A stretch of 64,000 bases of DNA. Source: RHKX01 sp963745755 (GTDB taxonomy: Bacteria > Actinomycetota > Thermoleophilia > Solirubrobacterales > 70-9). The notes beneath the pieces are model-generated. The model searched no databases and was not told where the DNA came from. It was given only the letters and a program-made list of their open reading frames with translations. Each line of letters starts with the position of its first letter. Position 1 is the stretch's first letter. The stretch lies in contig CAVUYP010000001.1 in assembly GCA_963745755.1 (NCBI GenBank), positions 1,674,001 to 1,738,000 of the forward strand, written 5' to 3'. The position numbers and the translations under genes were made by a program. Shown piece after piece: positions 30,060 to 38,678 of this stretch.

Positions 30060-31181
30060 TCAGTCGATCCCCAGCGCCTCCCCGACCGGAACGTACTCGG
30101 CACCGACGCCCTCGGCGACGCCGGGGTGGGTGACCTTCCCGGCGGCGACGTTGACGCCGGGCCGGAGGCCCGGGTCGCGGGCCAGGGCCCCTTCGACGCC
30201 ATTGTCGGCAAGCGAGAGGACGTAGGGGAGCGTCGCGTTCGTCAGCGCGTACGTCGAGGTGATCGGAACCGCGCCGGGCATGTTGGCGACGCAGTAGTGA
30301 GTGATCCCGTCGATCTCGTAGACCGGATCGCTGTGGGTGGTCGGCTTCGACGTCTCGAAGCAGCCGCCCTGGTCGATCGCGACGTCGACTAGGACCGCGT
30401 TGCGCTTCATCAGGGCGAGCTGCTCGCGCCTGATCACGTGCGGTGCCCGGGCGCCCTGGACGAGCACGGCGCCGATCACCAGATCGACCCGCGGCAGCAT
30501 CTCCTCGATCGAGAGCGTCGAGCTGAAGACGGTCGACAGCGAGCCCGCGAACTGCAGGTCGGCGCGCCGCAGCGCGTCGATGTTGAGGTCGAACAGGAAG
30601 ACGTCGGCGGCCATGCCGACGGCCATCTGGGCGGCGTTGATGCCGACTGCGCCGGCACCGATGACCATCACGTTGGCGGCGGCGACGCCGGGAACCCCGC
30701 CGAGCAGGATGCCGCGACCCCCCATCGGCTTCTCGAGGAAGAACGCACCCGCCTGGGTCGCGATGCGACCGGCGATCTCGCTCATCGGCGCGAGCAGCGG
30801 CAGCCGGCCGGCCTCGTCCTCGACGGTCTCGTAGGCGATGCAGGTGGCGCCGGTCCGGCGCAGGCCCTCGGTCAGCTCCGGTGCCGGGGCGAGATGCAGG
30901 TAGGTGAACAGGGTCTGATCGGGGCGCAACATCTCGACCTCGACCGACTGCGGCTCCTTGACGCCGAGCACCATGTCGGCCTCGGTGAAGACCTCCTCCG
31001 CGGTGTCGACGATCCGAACACCCTGGGCGACGTAGTCGTCGTCGGAGATCGCGCTGCCCTCTCCGGCCCCCTTCTCGACCAGGACTTCGTGTCCGTGCTC
31101 GGAGAGCTCGCGGGCACCGACCGCGGTCAAAGCGACGCGGTACTCCTCCTCCTTGATCTCGGTGGGGACTCCAACCTTCAT
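30060..31181 (-). CDS. ald: alanine dehydrogenase
   Basis: Reversibly deaminates L-alanine to pyruvate and ammonia with NAD+. The 373-residue protein has the family start MKVGVPTEIKEEEYRVAL, His and Lys region (VEKGAGEGSAI), the NAD-binding VMVIGAGAVGINAAQMAVGM and the GIT-H-YCVANMPGAVP segment typical of Ald. In this operon it would recycle the alanine formed when putrescine:pyruvate aminotransferase transfers amino groups, closing a nitrogen-release loop. That coupling is inferred from gene order. Confidence 0.94.
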   Translation of the reverse strand: MKVGVPTEIKEEEYRVALTAVGARELSEHGHEVLVEKGAGEGSAISDDDYVAQGVRIVDTAEEVFTEADMVLGVKEPQSVEVEMLRPDQTLFTYLHLAPAPELTEGLRRTGATCIAYETVEDEAGRLPLLAPMSEIAGRIATQAGAFFLEKPMGGRGILLGGVPGVAAANVMVIGAGAVGINAAQMAVGMAADVFLFDLNIDALRRADLQFAGSLSTVFSSTLSIEEMLPRVDLVIGAVLVQGARAPHVIRREQLALMKRNAVLVDVAIDQGGCFETSKPTTHSDPVYEIDGITHYCVANMPGAVPITSTYALTNATLPYVLSLADNGVEGALARDPGLRPGVNVAAGKVTHPGVAEGVGAEYVPVGEALGID

Positions 31182-31221
31182 CTGCTCTCCTCTTCCTCGT
31201 TGGTCTGGTCGGTCGGCGGGG

Positions 31222-32775
31222 TCACTTGACGAGCTCCCTCGCCCGCAGGGCGAGCCACAGCTCGATCCGGTCCTGGGCCTGGCCGAGGTCGCGGCCGGTC
31301 AGCTCCTCGATCCTGCGAATCCGGTAGCGCAGCGTATGGCGGTGGCAGTAGAGGTCGCGAGCGGCGCGCTCCCACTGACCATTGCGCTCGATGAACGCCT
31401 CGAGCGAGCGCAGCAGCTCCGGGCCGTACTCGCCCTCGCCGTCGGAGATCGGGCCGAGCAGGTTGTCGGCGTAGGTCCGCAGCGCCTCGTCGTCCTGAAG
31501 CGAGAGCAGCAGCGTGAACGCGCCGAGGTCGCGATGGGAGGCGACGTCCGGCGTGTGCCCATTCGCCATCGCCGTCGCCTCGAGCGCGCAACGCGCCTCG
31601 TGGAAGGCGCGGCGCAGCGACGCGATCTGGGTCGGCCGGCTGGCGGCGGCGCGGACCTCGCGCCCCGATTCGGCGAGCGCCGACCGGCCCTCGCGGCCGA
31701 GCTCGACCGGATCGCGATCGCCGGGATCGACGATCGCGCAGAGCAGCGGCCGGCCGGCGGCCGCGTTGACCGCGACGACCGCGGGGACGGCGAGCGACTC
31801 GGTGAGCAGCACCGGGTCGTCGGCGCTCTCCTCGAGCTCGTAGAGCAGCACCGCGACGCGGCCGTCGATGCCGAACGGCTGCAGCCGGCCGCGCAGCTCC
31901 TCGTCGCCGAGCTGGCCGCCGAGCGCCTCGGCGAGGACGTCGCCCGCGAGGCGGCGCTCGGTCTCGCGGACCGCCCGCTCCCGCATCATCTCGAGAGCGA
32001 CGACCATCGCCGCCTGGCGGGCGAGCAGCCGCTCGAGATCGCCGATCCGGCCGCTGCGCCGGGCGAGGACGAGCCAGTGCCCGCGGGTGCCGCCGCCGCC
32101 GAGCGGAACCGGAACGGCCACCGCACGGCCGGCGAGCGAGCCGCGCTCGGCGACGAACATCGCCTGCCGGCCGGCCTCGGAGCGATCGTTGACCTCGATC
32201 CGGATGTCGGAGGCGGCCTGCTGGGAGAAGCCCCGCTCCTGCGGGTGGCGGGCGAGCTCGACGCCGCGATCGTCGAGCAGCATCGCCGCGCCCGAAACCG
32301 ATTCGGCGATCGCCCGCATCACCTCGGACAGGCCGCGCTCGGCGAGGACGAGACCCTCGAGCAGAGCGTGGACCTCGACGCTGCGCTCGAGCGCCGAGTA
32401 GCCCTCGTTGATCAACCGGGTCGAGGCCCACTCGGTGATCGCGATGAACGGCAGCTCGAACGGCAGCTCGAACAGCGGCAGCCCCTGCGACTCCGCCTCC
32501 TCGACCAGCGCCTCCGGCAGCTCGGCGTGGTCGAGCCCGACCGCGAGCCCGAGTCCGGCGGCCTGCTTGCCGGCGAGCAGCCGGACGAACTTGCGCTGCC
32601 GGGTGGCGGTCTTGAGATTGATGCCGGTCGTCAGCAGCAGCTCGCCGCCGGACAGAAACGGCGTCGGATCCTCGAGCTCGGAGATGTGGACCCAGCGGAT
32701 CGGGCTGGCGTCGGCGACGCCCTCGACGGCGAGCTCGAGGCCGAACTCGTCGAGGAGGCTGCGAACGGAGAGCAT
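31222..32775 (-). CDS. PucR-family transcriptional regulator
   Basis: A 517-residue DNA-binding regulator. The N-terminal PucR domain (about 1-125) senses a metabolite, a central GAF/GGDEF-like region follows, and the C-terminal helix-turn-helix of the PucR/CdaR type is seen in WERAARDLYCHRHTLRYRIRRIEELTGRDL (split by a few residues). The gene sits inside the polyamine operon, so it probably controls the two divergent transcripts, with putrescine, GABA or a derivative as the inducer. The candidate sites are the inverted repeats at 34247-34258 and 34316-34332. Confidence 0.88.
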   Translation of the reverse strand: MLSVRSLLDEFGLELAVEGVADASPIRWVHISELEDPTPFLSGGELLLTTGINLKTATRQRKFVRLLAGKQAAGLGLAVGLDHAELPEALVEEAESQGLPLFELPFELPFIAITEWASTRLINEGYSALERSVEVHALLEGLVLAERGLSEVMRAIAESVSGAAMLLDDRGVELARHPQERGFSQQAASDIRIEVNDRSEAGRQAMFVAERGSLAGRAVAVPVPLGGGGTRGHWLVLARRSGRIGDLERLLARQAAMVVALEMMRERAVRETERRLAGDVLAEALGGQLGDEELRGRLQPFGIDGRVAVLLYELEESADDPVLLTESLAVPAVVAVNAAAGRPLLCAIVDPGDRDPVELGREGRSALAESGREVRAAASRPTQIASLRRAFHEARCALEATAMANGHTPDVASHRDLGAFTLLLSLQDDEALRTYADNLLGPISDGEGEYGPELLRSLEAFIERNGQWERAARDLYCHRHTLRYRIRRIEELTGRDLGQAQDRIELWLALRARELVK

Positions 32776-32809
32776 GCTTGCCTGGCCGGCGTCGGCCCGG
32801 TCGCCGCGG

Positions 32810-34213
32810 TTACTCGGCGGTGACCTTGTCCCAGGCCTCTTCGAGGACCGATCGCAGGGTCGAGCCGATCTCCTCGAACTGCTCGGGCCCGCAGGTCAAC
32901 GGCGGCGCGAGCTGGATGACGGGATCGCCACGGTCGTCGGCGCGGCAGATCAGGCCGCGCCGGTAGAGCTCGCCGGACAGGAAGCCGCGAAGCAGCCACT
33001 CCGACTCGTCGTGGTCGAAGCCCTCGAGCGTGTCGCGGTCCTTGACGAGCTCGATCGCGTGGAAGTAGCCGGCGCCGCGGACGTCGCCGACGATCGGGAT
33101 GTCACGGAGATCCTCGAGCATCTGCCGGAACTCGGCCTCGTTGGCCCGGACGTGGCCGCAGAGGTCCTCGTCGGCGAAGACGTCGAGGTTGCGGAGCGCG
33201 ACGGCGGCGGCGACCGGATGGCCGCCGAAGGTCGACCCGTGCGCGAACGACGCGGTGCCGGTGGCGAACGGCTCGAACACCTCGTCGGAGCAGATCATCG
33301 CCCCCATCGGGATGTAGGCGCCGGTCAGCGCCTTCGCGGTGGTGATGATGTCGGGCTGGAACTCGTACCGCTGGGCGCCGAAGTAGTGGCCGAGCCGGCC
33401 CCACGAGCAGATCACCTCGTCGGAGACCAGCAGCACGCCGAACTCGTCGCAGATCTCGCGGACCCGCTGGAAGTAGCCCTCCTGCGGGGGGATGCAGCCG
33501 CCGGCGTTCTGAAGCGGCTCGAGGATCACCGCGGCGACGGTCTCGGGGCCCTCGAACTCGATCCGGTCGCGGAGCCGCTCGGCGGCCCAGAGGTTGTCGC
33601 GGTCGGCGGGCCAGCGGAGGTGGTTGGTGTTGGGGACGTGGGATCCGCCCGGCATCGACGGCTCGAACGGCACCTTCAGCGGCGTGATCCCGGTCGCGGT
33701 CAGCGCTCCCATCGTCGTGCCGTGGTAGGCGACCTCGCGGGAGATGATCTTGTGGCGCTGGCCGCGGCCGTGGGCGCGATGCCAGTTGCGGGCGACCTTG
33801 ATCGCCGCCTCGACGGCCTCCGAGCCCGAGTTCGTGAAGAAGACGCGATTGAGATCGCCGGGGGTGAGCTCGGCGATCCGCTCGGCGAGCTCGATCGACC
33901 GCGGATGCGCGTAGCTCCAGTTCGTGTAGAAGTCGAGCTCCTTGATCTGCGCCGCGGCGGCGTCGCCGTACTCGGTGCGGCCGTGGCCGGCGTTGCAGCA
34001 GAACAGCGCGCTGAGGGCGTCGAGGTAGCGCTTGCCGTGGTCGTCCCAGACATAGGGGCCCTCGGCGCGGGCGATGATCGGGATCTCGTGCTCGTCGTCG
34101 TAGCCGCCCATCCGCGAGAAGTGCATCCAGAGATGCTTACGGGCGATCTCCTGCAGGTTCGACCCTGCCTCCTCGCTCTTCGGGTGGACGTCCTGCGGGG
34201 TGCTGACAGCCAC
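32810..34213 (-). CDS. class III aminotransferase, putrescine--pyruvate type
   Basis: A PLP-dependent omega-aminotransferase of 467 residues. GTG 34213 follows GAGAGAGGGA, and the longer frame above lacks a ribosome site. The class III fold shows the PLP-phosphate loop NSGSEAVEAAIKVAR, Asp in LVSDEVICSWGR and the Schiff-base Lys in IITTAKALTGAY. Similarity in pattern is to SpuC and other putrescine/spermidine:pyruvate aminotransferases. It is first in the leftward unit and stands opposite the polyamine transporter genes, so putrescine is the most likely amine donor. Other omega-amino acids cannot be excluded. Confidence 0.88.
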   Translation of the reverse strand: MAVSTPQDVHPKSEEAGSNLQEIARKHLWMHFSRMGGYDDEHEIPIIARAEGPYVWDDHGKRYLDALSALFCCNAGHGRTEYGDAAAAQIKELDFYTNWSYAHPRSIELAERIAELTPGDLNRVFFTNSGSEAVEAAIKVARNWHRAHGRGQRHKIISREVAYHGTTMGALTATGITPLKVPFEPSMPGGSHVPNTNHLRWPADRDNLWAAERLRDRIEFEGPETVAAVILEPLQNAGGCIPPQEGYFQRVREICDEFGVLLVSDEVICSWGRLGHYFGAQRYEFQPDIITTAKALTGAYIPMGAMICSDEVFEPFATGTASFAHGSTFGGHPVAAAVALRNLDVFADEDLCGHVRANEAEFRQMLEDLRDIPIVGDVRGAGYFHAIELVKDRDTLEGFDHDESEWLLRGFLSGELYRRGLICRADDRGDPVIQLAPPLTCGPEQFEEIGSTLRSVLEEAWDKVTAE

Positions 34214-34246
34214 GATTCCCTCTCTCTCCTTCGGGTTGACTCGACG

Positions 34247-34258
34247 CTTTGCACAAAG
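34247..34258. promoter_or_regulatory. short inverted repeat in the divergent polyamine control region
   Basis: CTTTG-CA-CAAAG lies 34 bases upstream of the aminotransferase start, in the region between the two arms of the island. A likely operator half of a regulator such as the PucR protein. Binding is not shown. Confidence 0.3.
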
Positions 34259-34315
34259 GTAGAACGTCGATTTGGGTGGCACAACCGAGAATTGGTTCAA
34301 GGCCCGGCGGGCCGA

Positions 34316-34332
34316 TTGTACGCCGAGTACAA
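34316..34332. promoter_or_regulatory. TTGTAC-N5-GTACAA inverted repeat, candidate operator
   Basis: Exact six-base arms (34316-34321 and 34327-34332) separated by five bases, about midway in the divergent region between aminotransferase and potA. This is the strongest palindrome in the stretch 34214-34447, which otherwise contains only AT-containing promoter-like sequence (two overlapping TAGGTT, 34399-34409) before the potA ribosome site. Confidence 0.45.
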
Positions 34333-34489
34333 CGGCCGGGCCGAGGATTGGGACTTCCGGGGATTCTCACGGTTGCCCCTATCGGTGAGGCTCCGAAGTA
34401 GGTTAGGTTTCACGGGGCGTCGAATTCCGGACCTGTGAGGAGGAGCTACGGAAGCAGCAACCACATCGAACGTCGACACCCGATCCGGG

Positions 34490-35650
34490 GTGCGCCTGCG
34501 CGGCGTCACGAAGCGGTTCGGGGATTTCACTGCGGTCGACTCGATCGACCTCGACATCGAGGAAGGGGAGTTCTTCACGCTGCTCGGGCCGAGCGGCTGC
34601 GGCAAGACGACGACGCTGCGGATGATCGCCGGCTTCGAGGAGCCGAACGCCGGCGAGATCCTCGTCGGCGGCAACGACGTCGCCGGCCTGCCGGCTCACA
34701 AGCGCCCGACCAACACCGTCTTTCAGAGCTACGCGCTGTTTCCGCACCTGTCCGTCAGCGAGAACGTCGCCTACGGCCTCAAGCGCAAGCACGTCAGCAA
34801 GGGCGAGATCGATGAGCGGGTCAATGCCGAGCTGCAGCGCGTCGGCCTCGCCAACGAGGCGAACCGCAAGCCGAACCAGCTCTCCGGCGGCCAGCAGCAA
34901 CGGGTTGCGCTGGCCCGCGCCGTCGTCAACCTGCCGAAGGTGCTGCTGCTCGACGAGCCGCTCGGCGCGCTCGACCTGAAGCTCCGCAAGGGGCTTCAGC
35001 TCGAGCTGAAGCGGATCCAGCAGGACATCGGCATCACCTTCGTCTACGTCACCCACGACCAGGAGGAGGCGCTGACGATGTCGGACCGGATCGCGGTCAT
35101 GAACCGTGGCATCGTCGAGCAGATCGCCGTCCCCGAGGAGGTCTACGAGCGGCCGGCGACGACGTTCGTCGCCGGCTTCATCGGCGTCTCCAACCTGATG
35201 CCCGGCGTGGTCCGGGCGCTGAACGGCGACAAGGCGGTCGTCGACCTCGACGCCGGCGTCACGGTCGAGTCGGAGGCCCACGGCCTCGCGACCGGCGAGC
35301 AGTGCCACGCGGTGGTCCGGCCCGAGAAGCTCGTCGTCACCGCGGCCGACGCCGCTCCGCCGTCGGCGGGTGCGACGCAGAGCGTCGAAGGGATGGTCGA
35401 GAGCTCCGTCTACCTCGGCACCGCGACCCAGCTCGTCGTCGAGCTGCGCGGCGGCGCGCGGATGACCGTGCTCGTCCCGAACGCCAGCGAGGCCGAGCGT
35501 CAGCAGCTCCCCGGCGGCGGCGCCCGGGTCCGGCTCGCCTGGACCCCGGAGCACATCCACCTCGTCCGCGAGTCGGGCGCCGAGCGGGCGACCGCCGACC
35601 ACGAGGCGCTGGCCCGCAGCGGCGGTGCCCCGTCGGTCCAGAAGGCTTGA
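34490..35650 (+). CDS. potA: polyamine ABC transporter ATP-binding protein
   Basis: Powers spermidine/putrescine import. The 386 residues from GTG 34490 contain Walker A (GPSGCGKTTTLRMIAG), the Q-loop VFQSYALFPHLS, signature LSGGQQQRVALARA, Walker B VLLLDEPLGALD, the switch His in VTHDQEEAL and a C-terminal TOBE domain. The true start is doubtful: GAGGAGGAG (34437-34445) suits an ACG at 34448, which would add 14 residues in frame, while GTG 34490 has no ribosome site. An ATG-to-ACG base error or a rare start are both possible. It heads the rightward unit potA-potD-potB-potC-aldehyde dehydrogenase. Confidence 0.93.
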   Translation: MRLRGVTKRFGDFTAVDSIDLDIEEGEFFTLLGPSGCGKTTTLRMIAGFEEPNAGEILVGGNDVAGLPAHKRPTNTVFQSYALFPHLSVSENVAYGLKRKHVSKGEIDERVNAELQRVGLANEANRKPNQLSGGQQQRVALARAVVNLPKVLLLDEPLGALDLKLRKGLQLELKRIQQDIGITFVYVTHDQEEALTMSDRIAVMNRGIVEQIAVPEEVYERPATTFVAGFIGVSNLMPGVVRALNGDKAVVDLDAGVTVESEAHGLATGEQCHAVVRPEKLVVTAADAAPPSAGATQSVEGMVESSVYLGTATQLVVELRGGARMTVLVPNASEAERQQLPGGGARVRLAWTPEHIHLVRESGAERATADHEALARSGGAPSVQKA

Positions 35651-35711
35651 ACCCAAGATGAGCAACCAGCTCGACAGAGAAAGCAACGTACGCCGAGGAG
35701 GCGAATCGAAG

Positions 35712-36874
35712 ATGAGGAATGGGGCAAGGGGCTTGGTACGACCGCTCGTCGCGGTCGCGGTGCTGCTGGCAGCGGTGCTGCTCGCGGCATGCGGCGGCGG
35801 CGACAGCGGGATCGAGGGCGGCAGCGACACCGGCAACGTGTCGACCGCGGCGGCCGAGGGCAAGGCCACCGGCAACCTGAACATCTCCAACTGGCCGTTC
35901 TACATCGACAACAACACGGTCCCCGACTTCGAGAAGGCCACCGGCCTGTCGGTGAACTACCGCGAGGACGTCAACGACAACACCGAGTTCTTCGGCAAGG
36001 TGCAGCCGCAGCTCGCGAAGGGACAGTCGGGGGACCGCGACATCATGGTCGTCACCGACTGGATGGCGAAGAAGATGCACGACCTCGGCTACCTGCAGAA
36101 CTTCGATCAGGCGGCCGTGAAGCCGGCGATGGACAACCTCGTCCCGAGCCTGCAGAGCCCGTCGTTCGACCCGAACCGCGACTTCTCTCTGCCCTGGCAG
36201 AGCGGCATGACCGGACTGGTCGTCAACAAGGCGCAGGCACCCGACGTGCAGTCGATCAACGATCTGTTCGACCCCAAGTACAAGGGACAGGTCGAGATGC
36301 TGACCGAGATGCGCGACACGGTGCCGCTGGTCATGAAGGCGGACGGGATCGACCCCAAGCCGACGCGACCAAGCAGGACTGGCTCGATGCGATCGACAAG
36401 ATCAAGCAGGCATCCGAGTCGGGGCAGATCCGCCGCTTCACCGGCAACAACTACACCAATGACCTCGCCAACGGCGACGCCGTTGCGGTGATCGGCTGGT
36501 CGGGCGATGCGGTGCAGCTGCAGGCCGACAATCCCGACATCGAGTTCCGGATGCCGACGGAGGGCTGCATGATCTGGTCCGACAACATGGTGATCCCGGT
36601 CGGCGCGCCGAACCCGACCGCCGCCTACGAGTGGATGAAGTACGTCTACCAGCCGGAGAACCAGGCGCAGATCACCGAGTACAACAGCTACTTCTCGCCG
36701 GTCGACGGCGTCAAGGACGTGCTCGCGAAGACGGACCCGGAGATCACCAAGAGCCCGTTGGTCTTCCCGACCGACGAGTACACGCAGCCCTGCTCGACCC
36801 AGGTCGACCCCCCGGGCAGCGCCGCGGACGTCTCCGAGGTCGAGCAGGCGTTCCAGGCAGTCGTGACCGGCTGA
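35712..36874 (+). pseudogene. potD: polyamine-binding lipoprotein, frameshifted near 36360
   Basis: The extracellular substrate-binding subunit of the transporter. ATG 35712 (GAGGAGG about nine bases before) opens a lipoprotein signal with lipobox LLAAC. The mature chain has the PotD-like start LNISNWPFYIDNNTVPDFEKA. One base is missing between 36359 and 36362 (after DPK). Reading then resumes with DATKQDWLDAIDKIKQ and runs to the stop at 36874, including the typical GDAVAVIGWSGDAVQLQ and the C-terminal YVYQPENQAQITEYNSYFSPV. Apart from this single shift the protein is full length (about 387 residues), so a sequencing error is the likeliest cause. Confidence 0.87.
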
Positions 36875-36914
36875 GCGACGGCTGACGGCGACGGGCGGCG
36901 GCTGAGCGGATTCG

Positions 36915-37796
36915 ATGGACAGACGATCGAAATCGCTCGGCCGCCGCCTGATCCCGTACGGGCTGATGGGGCCGGGACTGCTCTGGCTGGTCCTGTTCTT
37001 CGTCATCCCGCTCTACTTCATGGCCCGGCTCTCGCTCGAGTCGGGCACGCTGGAGACGGGGTTCACGTTCTCCTGGGACTGGGCGAACTTCTCCGACGCG
37101 ATCTCGCGCTACGACACCCAGTTCGTCCGCTCGTTCATCTACGCCGGAGCGGCGACGCTGATCGCCCTGGTGATCGCCTATCCGCTCGCCTATGCGATCG
37201 CCTTCCGCGGTGGTCGCTGGAAGAACGCGCTGCTGTTCGCGGTCGTCGCCCCGTTCTTCACCACCTACCTGATCCGGACGATCGCCTGGACGACGATCCT
37301 CTCCGACAACGGCGTCGTCGTCGACCTCCTCAAGACCTTCGGAATCCTCGGCGACGACGGGCGGCTGCTGGCGACGCCGACCGCCGTCATCGCCGGCATC
37401 ACCTACAACTTCCTGCCGTTCATGGTGCTGCCGATCTACGCCAGCCTCGAACGGCTCGATCCGCGGCTGATCGAGGGCGCCAAGGACCTGTACTCCTCAC
37501 CGCGGAGTGCGTTCATGAAGGTCACGCTGCCGCTCTCGGCCCCGGGCATCGTCGCCGGCACGCTGCTCACCTTCATCCCGGCGGCGGGCGACTACATCAA
37601 CGCGACCTTCCTCGGCTCGACCAACCAGTCGATGGTCGGCAACGCGATCCAGTCGCTGTACCTGAGCCTGCGCGACTACCCGACCGCGGCGGCGCTCTCG
37701 TTCATCCTCATGGCGGTGATCCTCGCGATCGTCCTGATCTACATCCGCTTCGCCGGCTCGGAGGCGCTGATGGGTGACGAGGAGGAGGCGGCATGA
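36915..37796 (+). CDS. potB: polyamine ABC transporter permease
   Basis: One of the two membrane permeases. The 293-residue protein has six hydrophobic segments (first GLMGPGLLWLVLFFVIPLYF at about residues 17-36) and the EAA loop EGAKDLYSSPRSAFMKVTLP, which docks with PotA. Its stop overlaps the potC start (ATGA, 37793-37796). PotB-type assignment rests on being the first of the permease pair and on the N-terminal segment pattern. Confidence 0.92.
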   Translation: MDRRSKSLGRRLIPYGLMGPGLLWLVLFFVIPLYFMARLSLESGTLETGFTFSWDWANFSDAISRYDTQFVRSFIYAGAATLIALVIAYPLAYAIAFRGGRWKNALLFAVVAPFFTTYLIRTIAWTTILSDNGVVVDLLKTFGILGDDGRLLATPTAVIAGITYNFLPFMVLPIYASLERLDPRLIEGAKDLYSSPRSAFMKVTLPLSAPGIVAGTLLTFIPAAGDYINATFLGSTNQSMVGNAIQSLYLSLRDYPTAAALSFILMAVILAIVLIYIRFAGSEALMGDEEEAA

Positions 37797-38678
37797 CCCG
37801 CGCCTGGAAGTGGCTGCGCTACCACGCGGTCAGCATCTGGGCGGCGCTGGCGATCGCCTACCTGCTGGTCCCGATCGCGCTGATCGCGGTCTTCTCCTTC
37901 AACAACCCCGAGGGCAAGTTCAACTACACCTGGAGCGGCTTCACGACCAAGTACTGGAGCGACGCCTTCGGCGATCACGGAGCTGAACGACGCCTTCCGA
38001 ACCAGCCTGGAGCTGGCGGCGTTGGCGACCGTGATCTCGACGATCCTCGGGACGATGATCGCCCTGGCGCTGGTCCGGCACAACTTCACCGGCCGCAAGG
38101 TCGCGAACTTCCTGATCGTGATCCCGATGGCGACGCCGGAGGTCGTGATCGGCGCGTCGCTGTTGTCGATGTTCCTGATCTACGGGATCTCGCTCGGCTT
38201 CTTCAGCCTGCTGCTCGCCCACGTGATGTTCTCGATCTCGTTCGTCGTCATCATCGTCCGCTCGCGGCTGATCGGCTTCGACCGCCGCCTCGAGGAGGCC
38301 GCCAAGGACCTCGGGGCGACGCCGCTGACGACGTTCAGGACGATCACCCTGCCGCTGCTCACGCCCGGCCTGATCGGCGCCGCCCTGCTCGCCTTCGCGC
38401 TGTCGATCGACGACTTCGTGATCTCCAACTTCACGTCGGGGACGACGGTCACGTTCCCGCTCTACATCTTCGGTGCCGCCCAGCGCGGCATTCCCGTCCA
38501 GGTCTACACGATCGCGACGATGCTGTTCGCCGTCACCGTCCTGGCGATGGTCTTCGTCACCTGGCAGCAGCGCCGCGCCGAGAAGATGGCGGAGATCCGG
38601 CCCGACGACGACGAGACCGGGATCAGCGCGCTCGCCTCCGGCAAGGATCCGGTCAGCAGCGCCGGCTCCCCCGCGTGA
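37793..38678 (+). pseudogene. potC: polyamine ABC transporter permease, frameshifted near 37972
   Basis: The second permease. The first 60 codons (MTRAWKWLRYHAVSIWAALA through TTKYWSDAFG) are normal. A one-base shift at about 37970-37976 must then be corrected, after which ITELNDAFRTSLELAALA continues the standard PotC sequence to the stop at 38678. The EAA loop EEAAKDLGATPLTTFRTITL and later membrane helices are intact. A long uncorrected frame here appears to join PotC to the following aldehyde dehydrogenase, but that join is an artefact. The real stop (38676-38678) overlaps the next start. Confidence 0.87.
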
